Shown: positions 11,636 to 24,600 of the stretch, piece after piece
Position numbering within the stretch: position 1 is the first letter of the stretch
How the letters are laid out: every line of letters starts with the position of its first letter
DNA from: Lineus longissimus
Taxonomy: Eukaryota; Nemertea; Pilidiophora; Heteronemertea; Lineidae
NCBI RefSeq assembly: GCF_910592395.1
Contig: NC_088310.1
Span: 16,871,501 to 16,935,500 of the forward strand
Length of the DNA stretch: 64,000 nt
Direction: 5' to 3'
Program-made: the position numbers and the translations under genes
The notes under the pieces: generated by a model
What the model was told of the DNA's origin: nothing
The model's input: the letters and a program-made list of their open reading frames with translations, nothing else
The model's database searches: none

Positions 11636-12525
11636 TTGGTGCAGCCTTCTGGAGCTAAAGCAGTTATAATCGTTGAACTACTGTGCCCAAGTAACTATTT
11701 GTGATCGGGATGGAAATTTATTTGGATGTGAAGTAATTTGATTATGGGACTTGATCAGAAGAGATTGGAAGTTGTTTGATTGTCGGACTTTAAAAGAGAT
11801 TTATTGAATTAGGCTTTCCTTGACCCACTTCCTTGTCTATTTCAACTCTTTTAGAATAATATAGCCATGGCATCTGAGGAAAATTACTAATGATGTGAAC
11901 GGGGTAGTCCTCACATACTTCAAAAAGTTTTGTTTCAGTTTGGGGATTTGACGATTTAAGTATTTCAGGAATTGTCAGTCAACTTTAATAACTAAGTCTG
12001 ATAGAAAAAAAGGTTTCAAAAGGTTTCTATATTTGCTCTTTAGTTTGATCTTATCTTGCCTTTTGTATGATTGTTTTAAAACCCTTTGGATCCTAGAACA
12101 TTTTTATGTGTTTCCCTGTATTACCCTGGAGCACTTCAGCAATTTTCACTAAAAAAGACCCCCAAAGCACCCATGTACAAGCCAGCTACATAACTTCCAT
12201 AATATTTCATCAATATCTCCCTAACCAGCTGAAAACCAGCCTAAGTTTTATTGCTTAAAAAGAGATGGGTAAGATTAAAGAGAACGTCAGAGCTGCACTG
12301 CTCTTCATTACTGCATATAACCATAGTGAGCGATTGAGAAACTTCTGAGTGGATGTATCAGGTACCGTGTGGCTATTATCGACCCCTTTATGTTTGACTG
12401 ACCATTCCCGCCAAAAAAACTGCACTGGTCAATGTAGGCCGCCATTTACATGGTATGACGTCACAAGATTGTTGGTCAGTTTTATTTATATCGCTTGCTG
12501 GTGTCTTACGGGCAAACTGTTCCTT

Positions 12526-12688
12526 CTAAAAAAATTACCCTTAGCTAAGGTACTGTGAGGTATTTGTAAGGTATTCTAAGGTAAACATGGGAGTAATTTG
12601 AACCGGGCCAAATTACCCCTTCATTTACCTTGGAATACCCTACAAATACCTCACAGTACCTCAGTCAAAGGTAACATTTTTTTAGTAG
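12526..12688. mobile_element. Palindromic MITE in the SRD5A 3' region
   Basis: The left half (CTAAAAAAATTACCCTTAGC, AAGGTACTGTGAGGTATTTG) is inverted in the right half (CAAATACCTCACAGTACCT, AGGTAACATTTTTTTAG). Almost the whole 160 bp can fold on itself. It would lie in the 3' UTR if transcription runs to the AATAAA at 12978. Confidence 0.75.
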
Positions 12689-12860
12689 GGGTATTTTGAA
12701 TGATTTTAAATGCTTTCTACAGACTTTAAATTGCACAATTTTGCTGATGGGTGTGTACTATCTCACAGCATCAACAATGTTCATGCTTGTACCATGTCTT
12801 CAAGTTCAATTTGCTGAATCATAATCTGGGCTTATTTCCCCCCAAAGAGAGGTCAGCAAA

Positions 12861-13392
12861 CTTTGGAATTGATATGAGTTGATGCTCTAAGGCACTATTT
12901 ATCCAAGCACTTGGGATAGGAACGTATTCATTTGCCACTGATCTCAGGTTGATACTTATCATTTATAATGTTGTAAAAATAAAATTGTGATTATTAAAAT
13001 CTAGCTACTGTATCTTTGTTTTTTGTCCCAAGCACCTGTGGTGCAAACTTTTCAACATGTTCTCTGCCAGGCCACAGATGGATGCTCATGAAATTTTGAA
13101 TTGATTTTGATTTTGAATGCAAATTTGCAAATGCAAAAATGCAAATGCAAACTTTGAATGCAAATTTGGATTGATATGAGTTGATGCTCTAAGGCACTAT
13201 TTATCTAAGCACTTGGGATAGGAACGTAGTAATTTGCCACTGATCTCAGGTTGATACTTATCATTTATAATGTTGTAATAATAAAATTGTGATTATTAAA
13301 ATCTAGCTACTGTATCTTTGTTATTTGTCACAAGCACCTGTGGTGTAAACTTTTTAACATGTTCTCTGCCAGGCCACAGATGGATGCTCATG
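12861..13392 (+). repeat. Tandem ~230-bp duplication (302-bp offset) carrying the poly(A) signal
   Basis: The block 12861-13090 is repeated at 13163-13392 with about 95% identity. Each copy holds an AATAAA (12978-12983 and 13280-13285). A short AT-rich run of GCAAATGCAAA-like units (about 13115-13165) separates them. They are the first canonical poly(A) signals after the SRD5A stop, so the gene probably has two alternative 3' ends. Confidence 0.75.
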
Positions 13393-13424
13393 CCTTGGCA
13401 TTTAATCCTGAAATAGTTAATGAG

Positions 13425-13685
13425 TATAATAATAATAATAATAATGAGTCTTTTATATAGCGCAATTCCGTGACACTATAGTTCTCGCTCAAAGCGCTTT
13501 GGGATATCATATTATTACCCCGGTCTCCATAGAAATCAATCGGGGGGGGTTTCCAAGGAGCAACCAGAAGGTGCTCACTTGAACTCGACCAGTAGGGGAA
13601 TTAAGCAGTGACTCGGCCGGGAGTCAAACCCACGACCTCCTGATCATGAGGCCGACTCTTCCACTGCGCTACCACTACCCCTTAG
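13425..13685 (-). mobile_element. tRNA-derived SINE, near full length
   Basis: On the minus strand it begins GGGGTAGTGGTAGCGCAGTGG (box A-like), followed by GTCGTGGGTTTGACTCC (box B-like). The body ends with AAAGCGCTTTGAGCGAGAA, a GCGCTATATAAAAG tail and an (ATT)n microsatellite. Internal RNA polymerase III promoter boxes and a microsatellite tail are the hallmarks of tRNA-derived SINEs. Confidence 0.8.
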
Positions 13686-13689
13686 CGTG

Positions 13690-14830
13690 GTTGTTGCCAT
13701 TACTGAGGCACCTGGGTTAATAGTATATTTTGTACAGTCTTTACATCATTCCACATAAATCAAAGGGTTTTCAAGGGAAATCATGCTTCAATTCTGTTGA
13801 GCATCATGCAATTATGTAAATGCAGAAATGATAATGCCTGCCTTCAATTTTCGTGTTCACAGATGGCTGCTGAAAAGAATTAAAATGTAATTTGAAATTA
13901 CTATTTCAGGGGACATGGTGACGGGACTTATTGTTCCCCTTGCTGGAACTGCCGATGTAAGCAACAAAAAACATCGCCTATCAAAAAATTTGGTACAATA
14001 TATGCCATGGGGTGTGATGTGATGACACCCTCTTCGGAGCCTCGTGTCCTTCTGTACAGGGAGTTGACGGCAGGACCTTCCTGGTATGAGCCCGATGAAA
14101 GACCCATAAAAACTCTACCCGTACGCTCAAATCATGATTCTCAGGAGAGGATACTATCGTAGTCGGATAATTAAAGGGTTCAAAAACGTTTCACCTGCCT
14201 ACAGGGTCCTCTTATGCCCGAAGACAATATTTTCTATCGGCTTCAAAGGAAATAATCAAATCAAGCCGACGAAATCAACAAAAACCAGCAGCGCATGCGC
14301 AGTTTATGGCGGCGATTTCGAACAGTTTTTCCGAAAATTTGGTTTGTTTTTGTTTTAAAAACATCATATTTAGGCCGATCATATTCTTTGATAGTGCTAA
14401 ATAAATGTTCAATAAAAGGGTAGTAACACTCAGAACTGAAGAAGGGTTTACGTTTGTCGATTGCCGAATAATTTGAGCCCAAAAAGTACGTTTATCGATG
14501 TAAACAAATACAGATATGATTATGATATGTGTCTTGCACTGTCTGTAGTGCCTGTCTGTGCATATGCATTGCAGTGCATTGCTGATAGGCCTTTTCGAAA
14601 AGATAAATAAGAGCCATAACAAATCAAATGCGCACACTCAGATCACATCATAAGGCCTACGCCCGGGCAATGCAGTGACTCCTTGTTCCAGAATCCAGGT
14701 GAAACGCATGACTGTCATATCAGCGCCATAAAATAACTTATCACTATCAGACATAGGCCTATAGATGTTTGTTATGCCGCATAACAAACATCTTCAAAAA
14801 GGCCTCCTACGACACATATTGACATTGTGG
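13690..14830. other. Intergenic, no gene seen
   Basis: AT-rich DNA with scattered short open frames. An exon-like segment near 13910-13958 (acceptor CTATTTCAG, donor GTAAGC) cannot be tied to either neighbour. No repeat was resolved. Confidence 0.35.
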
Positions 14831-14835
14831 TGTAT

Positions 14836-15055
14836 GACCAACTCGGCCCATCCCCGTCTCGGCCCACCAACTCGGACTGTTTGTATACCGCTCGATCCAA
14901 CTACGATGGTCACCGTGATAACTGATATCATACTTTCAACACCAACAACCGTCAATGAAAGTCAATATGACGTGAAACATGAATATAAAGGTTGGGGCTA
15001 GGGTTAGGGTTAGGACCATATACAAGCGGTCCGAGGTGGGGACAGGCCGAGTCGG
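14836..15055. mobile_element. Foldback MITE containing two TTAGGG units
   Basis: The left arm (ACTCGGCCCATCCCCGTCTC, ACTCGGACTGTTTGTATA) is inverted in the right arm (TATACAAGCGGTCCGAGGTG, GACAGGCCGAGTCGGCC). Between them is GGGCTAGGGTTAGGGTTAGG, which resembles animal telomere repeat but is only two units. It lies upstream of KNL1. Confidence 0.6.
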
Positions 15056-15618
15056 CCTGTATTCCATTTACCATTTTATGGGTTACCGGTTACCATTTTA
15101 TGGGTTTTTGATGAGTTCTTGTGTTTCTTAGAGATGGATTGGCAAAATGGAGTCACTTTAGTTTCACCTTTGATGAAATCTCAGAAGCAGTGCGCACCAT
15201 TAACAGTCGAAACGGCGAAGGAGGCAGTTTTGTGTGACAGTGCTCTCTATTTGTCGGCAAGATAATACAACACGTTTGAATAGACCCTTTTACACCAGGC
15301 GGGGAGGTCACTGCTAGCCCACACAAATCCAAAGGCACAACGAACAAAAGATCATGTGGTTTGCAACCATGCAGGCTTTTGTTTGCTGCTTGTCTGTTGT
15401 GGCCTTCAGTGGCTTCCTCCGCCTGGTGTGAGGGCCTCTATGCAAGTTTGGGTATTGTTGCCAATGAAATTCCTAGACTCAAATGTAAGCGATGCTCTGA
15501 TTGAGTGATTGGGCGCAATTGCTTCTCACTTCTGCGCTGGCACTTCAACAATTGAGGACAAAAGTCTCCGGGGTTCGTGTCCATGGCCAGCGAACATTTA
15601 ACCGTTGATTTCTTCAGG

Positions 15619-18600
15619 ATGCAGGATCTAGACCATGCAGCGAGGTTAAGATTAAGAAATCCCGATCACTGTTTTATCGTCATTAAGTAACTTTTGTGCT
15701 TGATACACTTACAGATTGAAAATGAAGAATAAAAAGAGAGAGCGACGTTCATCAGTAAGTTTTGCACAAATTTCCCATTTGTTCCAATACATGTACCGTA
15801 ATAGCGTCAATCTATTCTCGATTTCATTGAAAATTGCATCCATGAACTTCGTGTCATCGCCTGAGCTTGGTATACCCTGCAAAAGGTTTAAGAAACCTTC
15901 AACTCCAAGCCTTGGAGTTTATACAAAGTCTTGAGTCATCAGTCTATCAGTTGGCGATGACGATTCCAACTGCACAAATGATTTAGTGAAAAAGAAAAGA
16001 CCCAAGGAAGATTTTATCATACATTACATAGCTGTTTAAATGTAATTGTATTTTGGCAGGACCTTCCTGTTCATGTTTAAATGTAAATGTATTTTGGCAG
16101 GACACTCCTGTTCATGTTTAAATGAAAATGTATTTTGGCAGGACACTCCTGTTTCATCATGTGTTTTCTTCATATTTTCTAGATTTTAAAGCCAACGAGG
16201 GGTGCTTTGTTAGATCTTGATGCAAATTCAGTAAGTACTCTAGATAACTAACTCGACACATGATTGACTAACTGAATTATTTGAAATATACATTGGGTGA
16301 TTTCAAAGTTAGTTTTGGTTTTAGTGTTGGGTGTTAGTGTCAGTTTTTTTCTTAATTTCTACCCCTAAAAACCTATGTCTGGATAAGACCAATTCGAGGT
16401 TTTAGTTTAACACCAACACCTGGTTTTATCTAAACTCCTAAAACCTGGGCTGAAACAAAGAAGAGGTTTTATTCTGCAGGTAAAACTAACACCAAGATGG
16501 ACAGAGATAAAACCTTGGAAAAACCAAACATGCATGTTGTTGTCGTTGTTACTGTTGTTTCACTATTGTGACCGCTTCCGATCTATATAAATTTGGTCGT
16601 CTTCTTTCACGTCCATCATCATTCCCATCAGCGTTCAAAATACCAGCAACTACTTCTTGAAATGATACGAACAACATGATTTTTTTTTCTTAACTCCAAC
16701 ACCAACTTTGAAATCCACTCGGTGTTAATGCCTAAGGTGTTAGTTTTATTGGTAATACAAAATGCACTACAAATCTTCCAAATATAACACCGAGCTGGGA
16801 TTAAGATCAGACCTTGGTGTTCCAATTGGTTTCAGTGTGAAACTAAAACCTAATTTGAAATAGGATAATGCTAAAACTGAGTGTCAAAACTAACACCAGA
16901 ACTGATTTCATTTCTGGTGTTGTGGAGAGTTTTAGTTTTAGTCCCGGTGTTAGTTTTTGACACTAAAACCATCCCTTAGTTTTAAGCTAAAACCGGACAT
17001 AATGCTAAAGCCAACAAACACCGACTTTGAAAGGGGATGAAACTAAAACCCGCTTCATTTCAATGCTGGCTTAATCAAGGGTTTTAGTGTTCCATTTAGT
17101 TTTAAAACTAAATCTAAAAACTGACTTTGAAATCACCCATTGTGTAGACCTGCTACTTGTACGGATTTCAGACAGTTTTACATGTACTTAGGCTGCCCTA
17201 GGAAAATTGTTTGTTTGATGTAACCACGGACCCTCAGATGCCTAATAACTAAGTTCCTGTGAAGTCCCCATTCAAGGGTTAACACTTGAATAGAGAAGCC
17301 TTCTTCATCATTTTCAAGTATCATGACCTATGATTCAACGCGTGGATCTCTTTCCTATTATCTGACTCTGTTATTCTATTCATAAAAACAGTAAAACGTC
17401 TTGAACTTTCATTTCAGGACGATATTCCCTCAGTGACAGAGGACTTCAAGAAGCGAAGGTCAAAGAGGGTCAGCTTTGCTGAAGTGTCTGAATGCAGGTA
17501 TGTCGCATATCAGGTGGTCCACAGACAATGCCCCTTTATCTGAGAATGTTGCAGTGCTTCAGTCACACCCAAGCAATTGCATCCATTTTTTTAAAAAATT
17601 GACAGAATTACTGGGTGGGACAATGGAATAATTCCTGCAGATTCAATGCCTAACGTCAGAGATGACATACATGTTAATGTGGAACATAGCACCATGTTCC
17701 GCTGCATTAATTTTGACGTACGAGGAGCCCTTGCGCACGACACTGGTGGACTTTGGCAAGTTTCACAACATGTTCCCTCTTGAAAGGCGACCACTATTTG
17801 GCAAGTTTGACGTGTCCAAATTTGCTGCAGTGAAGCAAGGGGAGGCCTGTTGATCTGAAAAAATCTTTTCATGACTTATATTTTGATACATTTCTGTTTG
17901 TTTTGCAGGGTTTTCACGACTGAAGGTATTCACAATGATGAAATCACTGGTAAGAAATATATACAGAGGCTGAATGCTCAGCTTGTTTGTCTGTTTACCC
18001 TAGTACACTTTGTACACTTTGAGTCTCTCACCTAATTTGAGGCACAGATGGATACCAAAGTTTGTGTTGTAGGGATTTCAGAACGCTGTATAGTGCTGCT
18101 GTAAACCACATTATTTTGTAACAATTCTTTAAAAAATTGTGTTTTTATTTAGTTTTGGCAGCTCAAAGTTTTAATGCAAATGTGATTTTGAGATTTTGCT
18201 ATCATCTGTTTCTGTGAATAAATGAACCATTTAGAAATTTTTCGTTTTTTGTACCAATGGTGGTTCGCCTTTCAACCTCCTCAACATGAAAAATGGTTAT
18301 TTTTATACCAGTACATGATTTGAAAGGCCGAAATCATGTTACTGTAGTATGTTAAAACTTCATGTGTTTCTTGGCTGTACTGTCTAGTGCAGTCCGTTTG
18401 AATTAATAATAATAATTTATAATAATAACTGTTTACTGTGGCTGCAGTAGTCATAGTGACACCCTGCGGCTACAATCAGTCCTTCACTTGAGTCTCGGCC
18501 TGTTGGCCTTGTCATGACTTTGAGGCTGTAGGCAATGGCGTTGTCTCGCAGTGCGGAGTTGGCCCAGTCCGGCTTGAGATCTGTGCATGTGGTACCCCGT

Positions 18601-21600
18601 AGGTTTGTGCAATGTCGTCCTTGATGGGGTGTTTAGGTCTTGGAACCTAAGACAGCAAAGTCTAGTGCCCTTTGGCAGATGTGTCGGGATCCATGCGAAG
18701 AACATGGCCCAGCATAGACCATCTTTGCTCTGCAACCTTGGCAGAGAGAGGTTCCTTGATGCAGAGTTCGTACGGTGACTTGTTGGTGATGAGGCTTTTC
18801 GGCCAGCAGTGATCTGTGATGGTGTGAAGGTGTCTGTGGTGGCAAGCATCCAGCATATCTAGCGTGGCTTGAGGTACGGCCCACATAGTGCAGTTGTAGA
18901 GCATGATGGATACGCAGTAGGCTTTGTAGAGGCGGAAGTTAAAGTTGGAATTACGCAAGTTTACGTTAAATTTGTTCAATTACATTTTCAGTTTCCATGA
19001 GTAACAATGTCAGGAAACCTACAGGTAATTTTGTTATAAGATTTCAGACAGGCCTGTCAGTTATACCAACTTCAACAAATTTTGTTTTTACATGTGTCTG
19101 TCTTGTCGAAACAATGGCATTTCTCAGTTTTCCACACAGTACTGTTTGTGACCAGATTACGGTATGACATACATGTAATCCATTCCCAAAGAAAAAAATT
19201 TGTAGTCTTACACATCATCAGCCAAAGAACTTCATCTTCAAATTTTGCACTTCTTTGTGCTGATGAAAAATGAAAGTTGTTGGTACATTCTAAAAGAAGA
19301 TTTTACTTTGCAAGAAAATAGTATGTCCGCTTTTATGCTAATCCTCCTGTCCTTGAATAACAATTCCAAGTTGAGTAACAAATCCAAGCCTCAAATTCAA
19401 AAATTATGAGGCACCCATTTCAGAGTCATTTTGGCCTTGGGTATTTGAAAGTGTGAAAGAAGATTTGAGAGGGCATGAAGGCCATTTTGAAGGGCACCGA
19501 CTGTCCCTTGGTAGTGGTGGCCTGGGTTAAATTCGAGCCCTGCAAATGAAATAACTCTGTTCTGATTTTACTTCAGGCCTTGAGTCCCTCCTGAATGGCC
19601 CACTGATCGCACAGGAAAATGTACCACCATCAGAAGCGTAAGAGTCTTACTTTTCGTATATTATTTCAATCAAAGATCTGGATTGATAGGCCTAACAACA
19701 TGGTTTGTCATGTGGTTTGATCACCTTTAACATCTCATTATTACATAATGAGGGATTACAGACAAGCTGCTGCTCAAATTGTGTGTTGGAGGAAGCAGTT
19801 GACACAGACAATGCACAGGTTACACTTGTTGATTCCTGGTGTCTGCTCGATTGAGTCCAGAAACCTCTCTCAGGTGTTTGAGGCATTTCACGCCATTGTT
19901 CCGTGAGGAACTTCTCCTGAAGCAAGATCAAGTTCTTTTTTCCTAGTTTTGTTGTTGGTGCGTGGGCCATGGTTGTAGAACAAGCTTCCAACACACAAAC
20001 TACAAGATTCCAAGGACATTGACACCTTCGAGGTGCAACTGAAAACACATCTATTTTTTTAAATGTTTTTTTGAGAGGGGGCACTTTGTACAACCGGAAT
20101 TGTGTTGTAGAAACAAATCTTTGTTATCATAGTAACACGATTGCCTTAAATCCCGTTGCAAGATATGTGCCAGTGTAGTTTTAGTATGTTTCCTTCTAAC
20201 ATGCCATGATGGTGTTTCAATTGTTAAAATTTGAATCTCTGATTCAGATGTTGTGGCCTTTTTAACTCACATCGGGGAGGTCATGTTTATCATGCCATAT
20301 CCATAAAAGTAACGGCTGTGCATCTCTACAGTGTTCTTTTTACCTTTTTGTATCAAAAGTGCTTTGTTTCCAGAAATCATGAGCTTTTTTCACCTGAGCA
20401 GAACCTTTATCCAGAAGAGAATACTGAGAGACCCCTCAAGGCCTATGCTCTCATAAACCAGCACTCGTCTCAGTTTCCCAAAGATGATGGGCCGCCGAAG
20501 CCATCCGCAGGACCGTCACTCGATTACCAGACTGCAGGTTTTGCTGCAGATGAGACTTCTGCCAATACGGACATCCCTGATGTTGCATCTTCCCCTAAAA
20601 AAGTTGATACGAAAAGCTTCCTTCAAAAGTTAGGGAGGTCAAGCAATGTTGGCTTGTCTTTCCTTCCAGCATCTGAAGATGTTGTTCTGAACACAAATCC
20701 AAAAATCGACACAGGCGATTTCTTGCAGCGACTGAAGAGTAACCAGGCCAACTCTCAAGTCACTCTAAAATCTGAGGCACCGGGTTTCCTGGCTGATCTT
20801 GAAACAAAGTCGAAGAAACGCGACACATCCACTTTTTTGGCCAGTCTAAGCTCTTCAAAGTCAGCTCAGTCAAGCGGGGCTGGTTTCTTGCCGAGTTCGA
20901 CGACATCAAACCCTGGGGCGGTAAAGGATACAACCAGTGCAGGATCTCATCCTATTGGTGATGGTGATGTGGATGAAGAAACCATGGAAATGACGGCGTG
21001 TCTCGATACAGATATATCAAGTCGTCAGTATTCGCCCGCAGAAATTCCTCAAACGACTTTGTCATTGGTGAATGTAGAAGATGAGATGGAAATGACAGAA
21101 TGTTTGAATGATGAGGATCGTAGGAAGTTAGAAAAAATGTCGCGTTCCAAGGTACTGAGTGTAGTCTCCAGCAGGCGGCCACTTGGTGATATCACTCTCA
21201 GCACTAGTTTAGGCAATCTGGATGAAAATGAATGCATTAGTTCTGGTAATCATGGCCAAGAGCAACCTGCAGTACTTGCAAATTCAAATGCTCAAATCAA
21301 GAAGTCAGAAGTCGTGCCTGAGATGCACTTCTTGCCAACTGCCACTGAGGAACTGAAAAGAAAGTTGAGGAGGAAATCTGTCACCACACAGAAAGATATC
21401 AAACAAACAGGACCTTCGTGCCTTGATGAGACCAGGCTATTTGGGGCGGATCCAATGGGGGATATGGACCTCACTGTGTGCATTGGTGGGCTCAAGGAGA
21501 GTAAATCAGGCCAGTTTGATAAAACCATGGTGTATGAAGCAGAGCTCTCAGATAAAATCAGTGTCTTGGAGGCAGAGCAGACGGGCAAAATGGATTTCAC

Positions 21601-24600
21601 TACATGCATTGGTGGTCAAGTTAAAGGTGAAATAGACTGTTCCGATACAACGAAAGACACAATGGAGTTTACAACATGTGTTGGCGGCCTTGACAAATCT
21701 GATGTGCGAAATGAAAAAACACTGTTTGAAACTGAGCCTACTGCTAATATGGACTTCACCGCATGTGTTGGGGGTCTTGAGAGCAGGAAGACGGGACTTA
21801 TGGACAAATCAGGACAGCTTGAGAAAACCAGGGTGTTTGGTGCAGAAGCTCTTGGGGATATGGACCTCACTACATGTGTTGGGGGTCTGGAGAGCAGGAA
21901 GACTGGATTGCTCGATAAAACAGGACAGGTTGATGAAACTAGGGTGTTTGGCACAGAACCTTCTGGTGATATGGACTTCACTACATGTGTTGGGGGTCTT
22001 GAGAGCAGGAAGACGGGACTTATGGACAAAACAGGACAGGTTGATCAAACCAGGGTGTTTGGCGCAGAAGCTGCTGGCGATATGGACTTCACTACCTGTA
22101 TTGGGGGTCTTGAGAGCAGGAAGACTGGATCGCTTGATAAAACAGGACAGGTTGATGAAGCTAGGGTGTTTGGCACAGAACCTTCTGGCGATATGGACTT
22201 CACTACCTGTATTGGGGGTCTTGAGAGCAGGAAGACTGGATCGCTTGATAAAACAGGACAGGTTGATGAAACTAGGGTGTTTGGCACAGAACCTTCTGGC
22301 AATATGGACTTCACTACCTGTGTTGGGGGGCTGGAGAGCAAGAAGGCTGGACTTATGGACAAAACAGGACAGGCTGATCAAACCAGGGTGTTTGGCGCAG
22401 AAGCTGCTGGCGATATGGACTTCACTACCTGTATTGGGGGTCTTGAGAGCAGGAAGACTGGATTGCTTGATAAAACAGGACAGGTTGATGAAACTAGGGT
22501 GTTTGGCACAGAACCTTCTGGCGATATGGACTTCACTACCTGTGTTGGGGGGCTGGAGAGCAAGAAGACTGGACTTATGGACAAAACAGGACAGGCTGAT
22601 CAAACCAGGGTGTTTGGTGCAGAAGCTGCTGGCGATATGGACTTCACTACCTGTATTGGGGGTCTTGAGAGCAGGAAGACTGGATTGCTTGATAAAATAG
22701 GACAGGTTGATGAAACTAGGGTGTTTGGCACAGAACCTTCTGGCGATATGGACTTCACTACCTGTGTTGGGGGGCTGGAGAGCAGGAAGACTGGACTTAT
22801 GGACAAAACAGGACAGCTTGAGAAAACCAGGGTGTTTAGTGCAGAAGCTCTTGGGGATATGGACCTCACTACCTGTGTTGGGGGTCTAGAGAGCAAGAAG
22901 ACTGGACTTCTGGACAAATCAGAACAGCTTGAGAAAACCAGGGTGTTTGGCCCCGAAGCTCTTGGGGATATGGACCTCACTACCTGTGTTGGGGGTCTAG
23001 AGAGCAGGAAGACTGGACTTCTGGACAAATCAGGACAGCTGGAGAAAACCAGGGTGTTCGGTGCAGAAGCAACTGACAATATGGACTTCACTGCCTGTGT
23101 TGGGGGTCTAGAGAGCAGAAAGACTGGACTTATGGACAAAACAGGACAGCTTGAGAGAACCAGGGTGTTCGGTGCAGAAGCAACTGACAATATGGACTTC
23201 ACTGCCTGTGTTGGGGGGCTTGAGAGCAGGAAGACTGGACTTATGGACAAAACGGGACAGCTTGATAAAACCAGGGTGTTTGGTGCAGACGCTACTGGCG
23301 ATATGGACTTCACTACCTGTATTGGGGGTCTGGAGAGCAAGAAGACTGGACTTATGGACAAAACAGGACAGTTTGAGAAAACCAGGGTGTTTGGCCCCGA
23401 AGCTACAGGTAACATGGACTTCACTACATGTGTTGGTGGATTTGATGACACTGTGCTTGCCGATGCACACATTGATCTTGTTGATGACCAAGACTCAGAT
23501 GATGATGTCATAACCAGCACATTGCCTCAACTTCCCGAGACATTGGCTTGTGTTCCTGTTTCTTCAGCTCAAGGAGGCGCCATTGATCGTAAGGATTGGT
23601 CAAGAGAGACAAGTGTCAGTAGACGTGGGTCTGATTTCATTGAGAGTTCTCAATACTCCAAAAAAGAATTGAATTCATCAAAATTCCTTGGGAATGAAAC
23701 AGTGGCTGGTTCTGTGTATGCAGAGGATTCGGATGAAGAAGTCATTGTCAGTTCTTTGCCAGGAGCGACTGAAGTTCCAACGGCAAAGATCAAACAGCAA
23801 TCGAGTGATGGGCCTACCACGGCAGAAGATGAGCAGGCAAGTCCGAAACGTTTGTTGTGCAGTGAAAATGGTGACTCTCGTGCTGATAAGAAGAGGAAAT
23901 TGACCATTCGTGACGAGGTGGTGGTGGCAGAAAGTGACGAAGATAGTGATGAAGTGTTCAAGAAACCTGGCAACAATGATCCAGTGAATACAGGTGAGGG
24001 GCATGTGTTTGTAGTGTATTTATGATTACCTTGGTCTTCACAATTGTTAACGTTTGAGACTCACAATACATTCCTCGACAAACCATGTATACCCCAGTGA
24101 CAGCCAGCGCCACATAGCAGCAATTATAGTTACTCTGATAACCCATTAAAACTGACAATTGACACAGGATTGAGCCAGTTGGACTTTTTTGATGTCATGG
24201 AGAAGAATGTTTTTGATGATAAATCTATTGATTTGTTCAATTGTTTTAACATATTTTCAGCCCCAAGAAAACAGTGCGCAATAGCTTCAGATGAGGACAT
24301 ACTATCAGAAAAGCCCCCAGATGACATGGAAAATGTGACGTTTGAATTGCCGAGTTTCCTGAGCCAGACTGTTGGTGATGTTTCTATTGATCCTACTGCT
24401 AAATCCCTGCTGACGAATATCACTATGAACAGTGTAAGTACATTGTGTACTGTTTGTTTCAAGCATCTGTTCCAGGGACTGAATGAGAGAAGCGAATTCT
24501 GTTGGTGTCCTCCTCATAGGCATCGACTGCTCTCTAAGGTTCGGTACCCTTGGCCTGTTCCCTTGTGGAAGTGAGGCGTTAATAAAGGGTTATACTCTTG

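Noticed and set aside
21678-22700. Plus-strand 340-codon frame with repeated Trp/Leu-rich text in the MELT array
   Set aside because: It is the second forward frame of the same 111-bp repeat; it is overlapped entirely by the KNL1 exon and has no independent signals.
21809-23520. Long minus-strand open frames (over 260 and over 300 codons) across the MELT array
   Set aside because: They are shadows of a 111-bp in-frame repeat: one stop-free antisense unit is simply copied. There is no splice or promoter context, and the sense frame is clearly KNL1.
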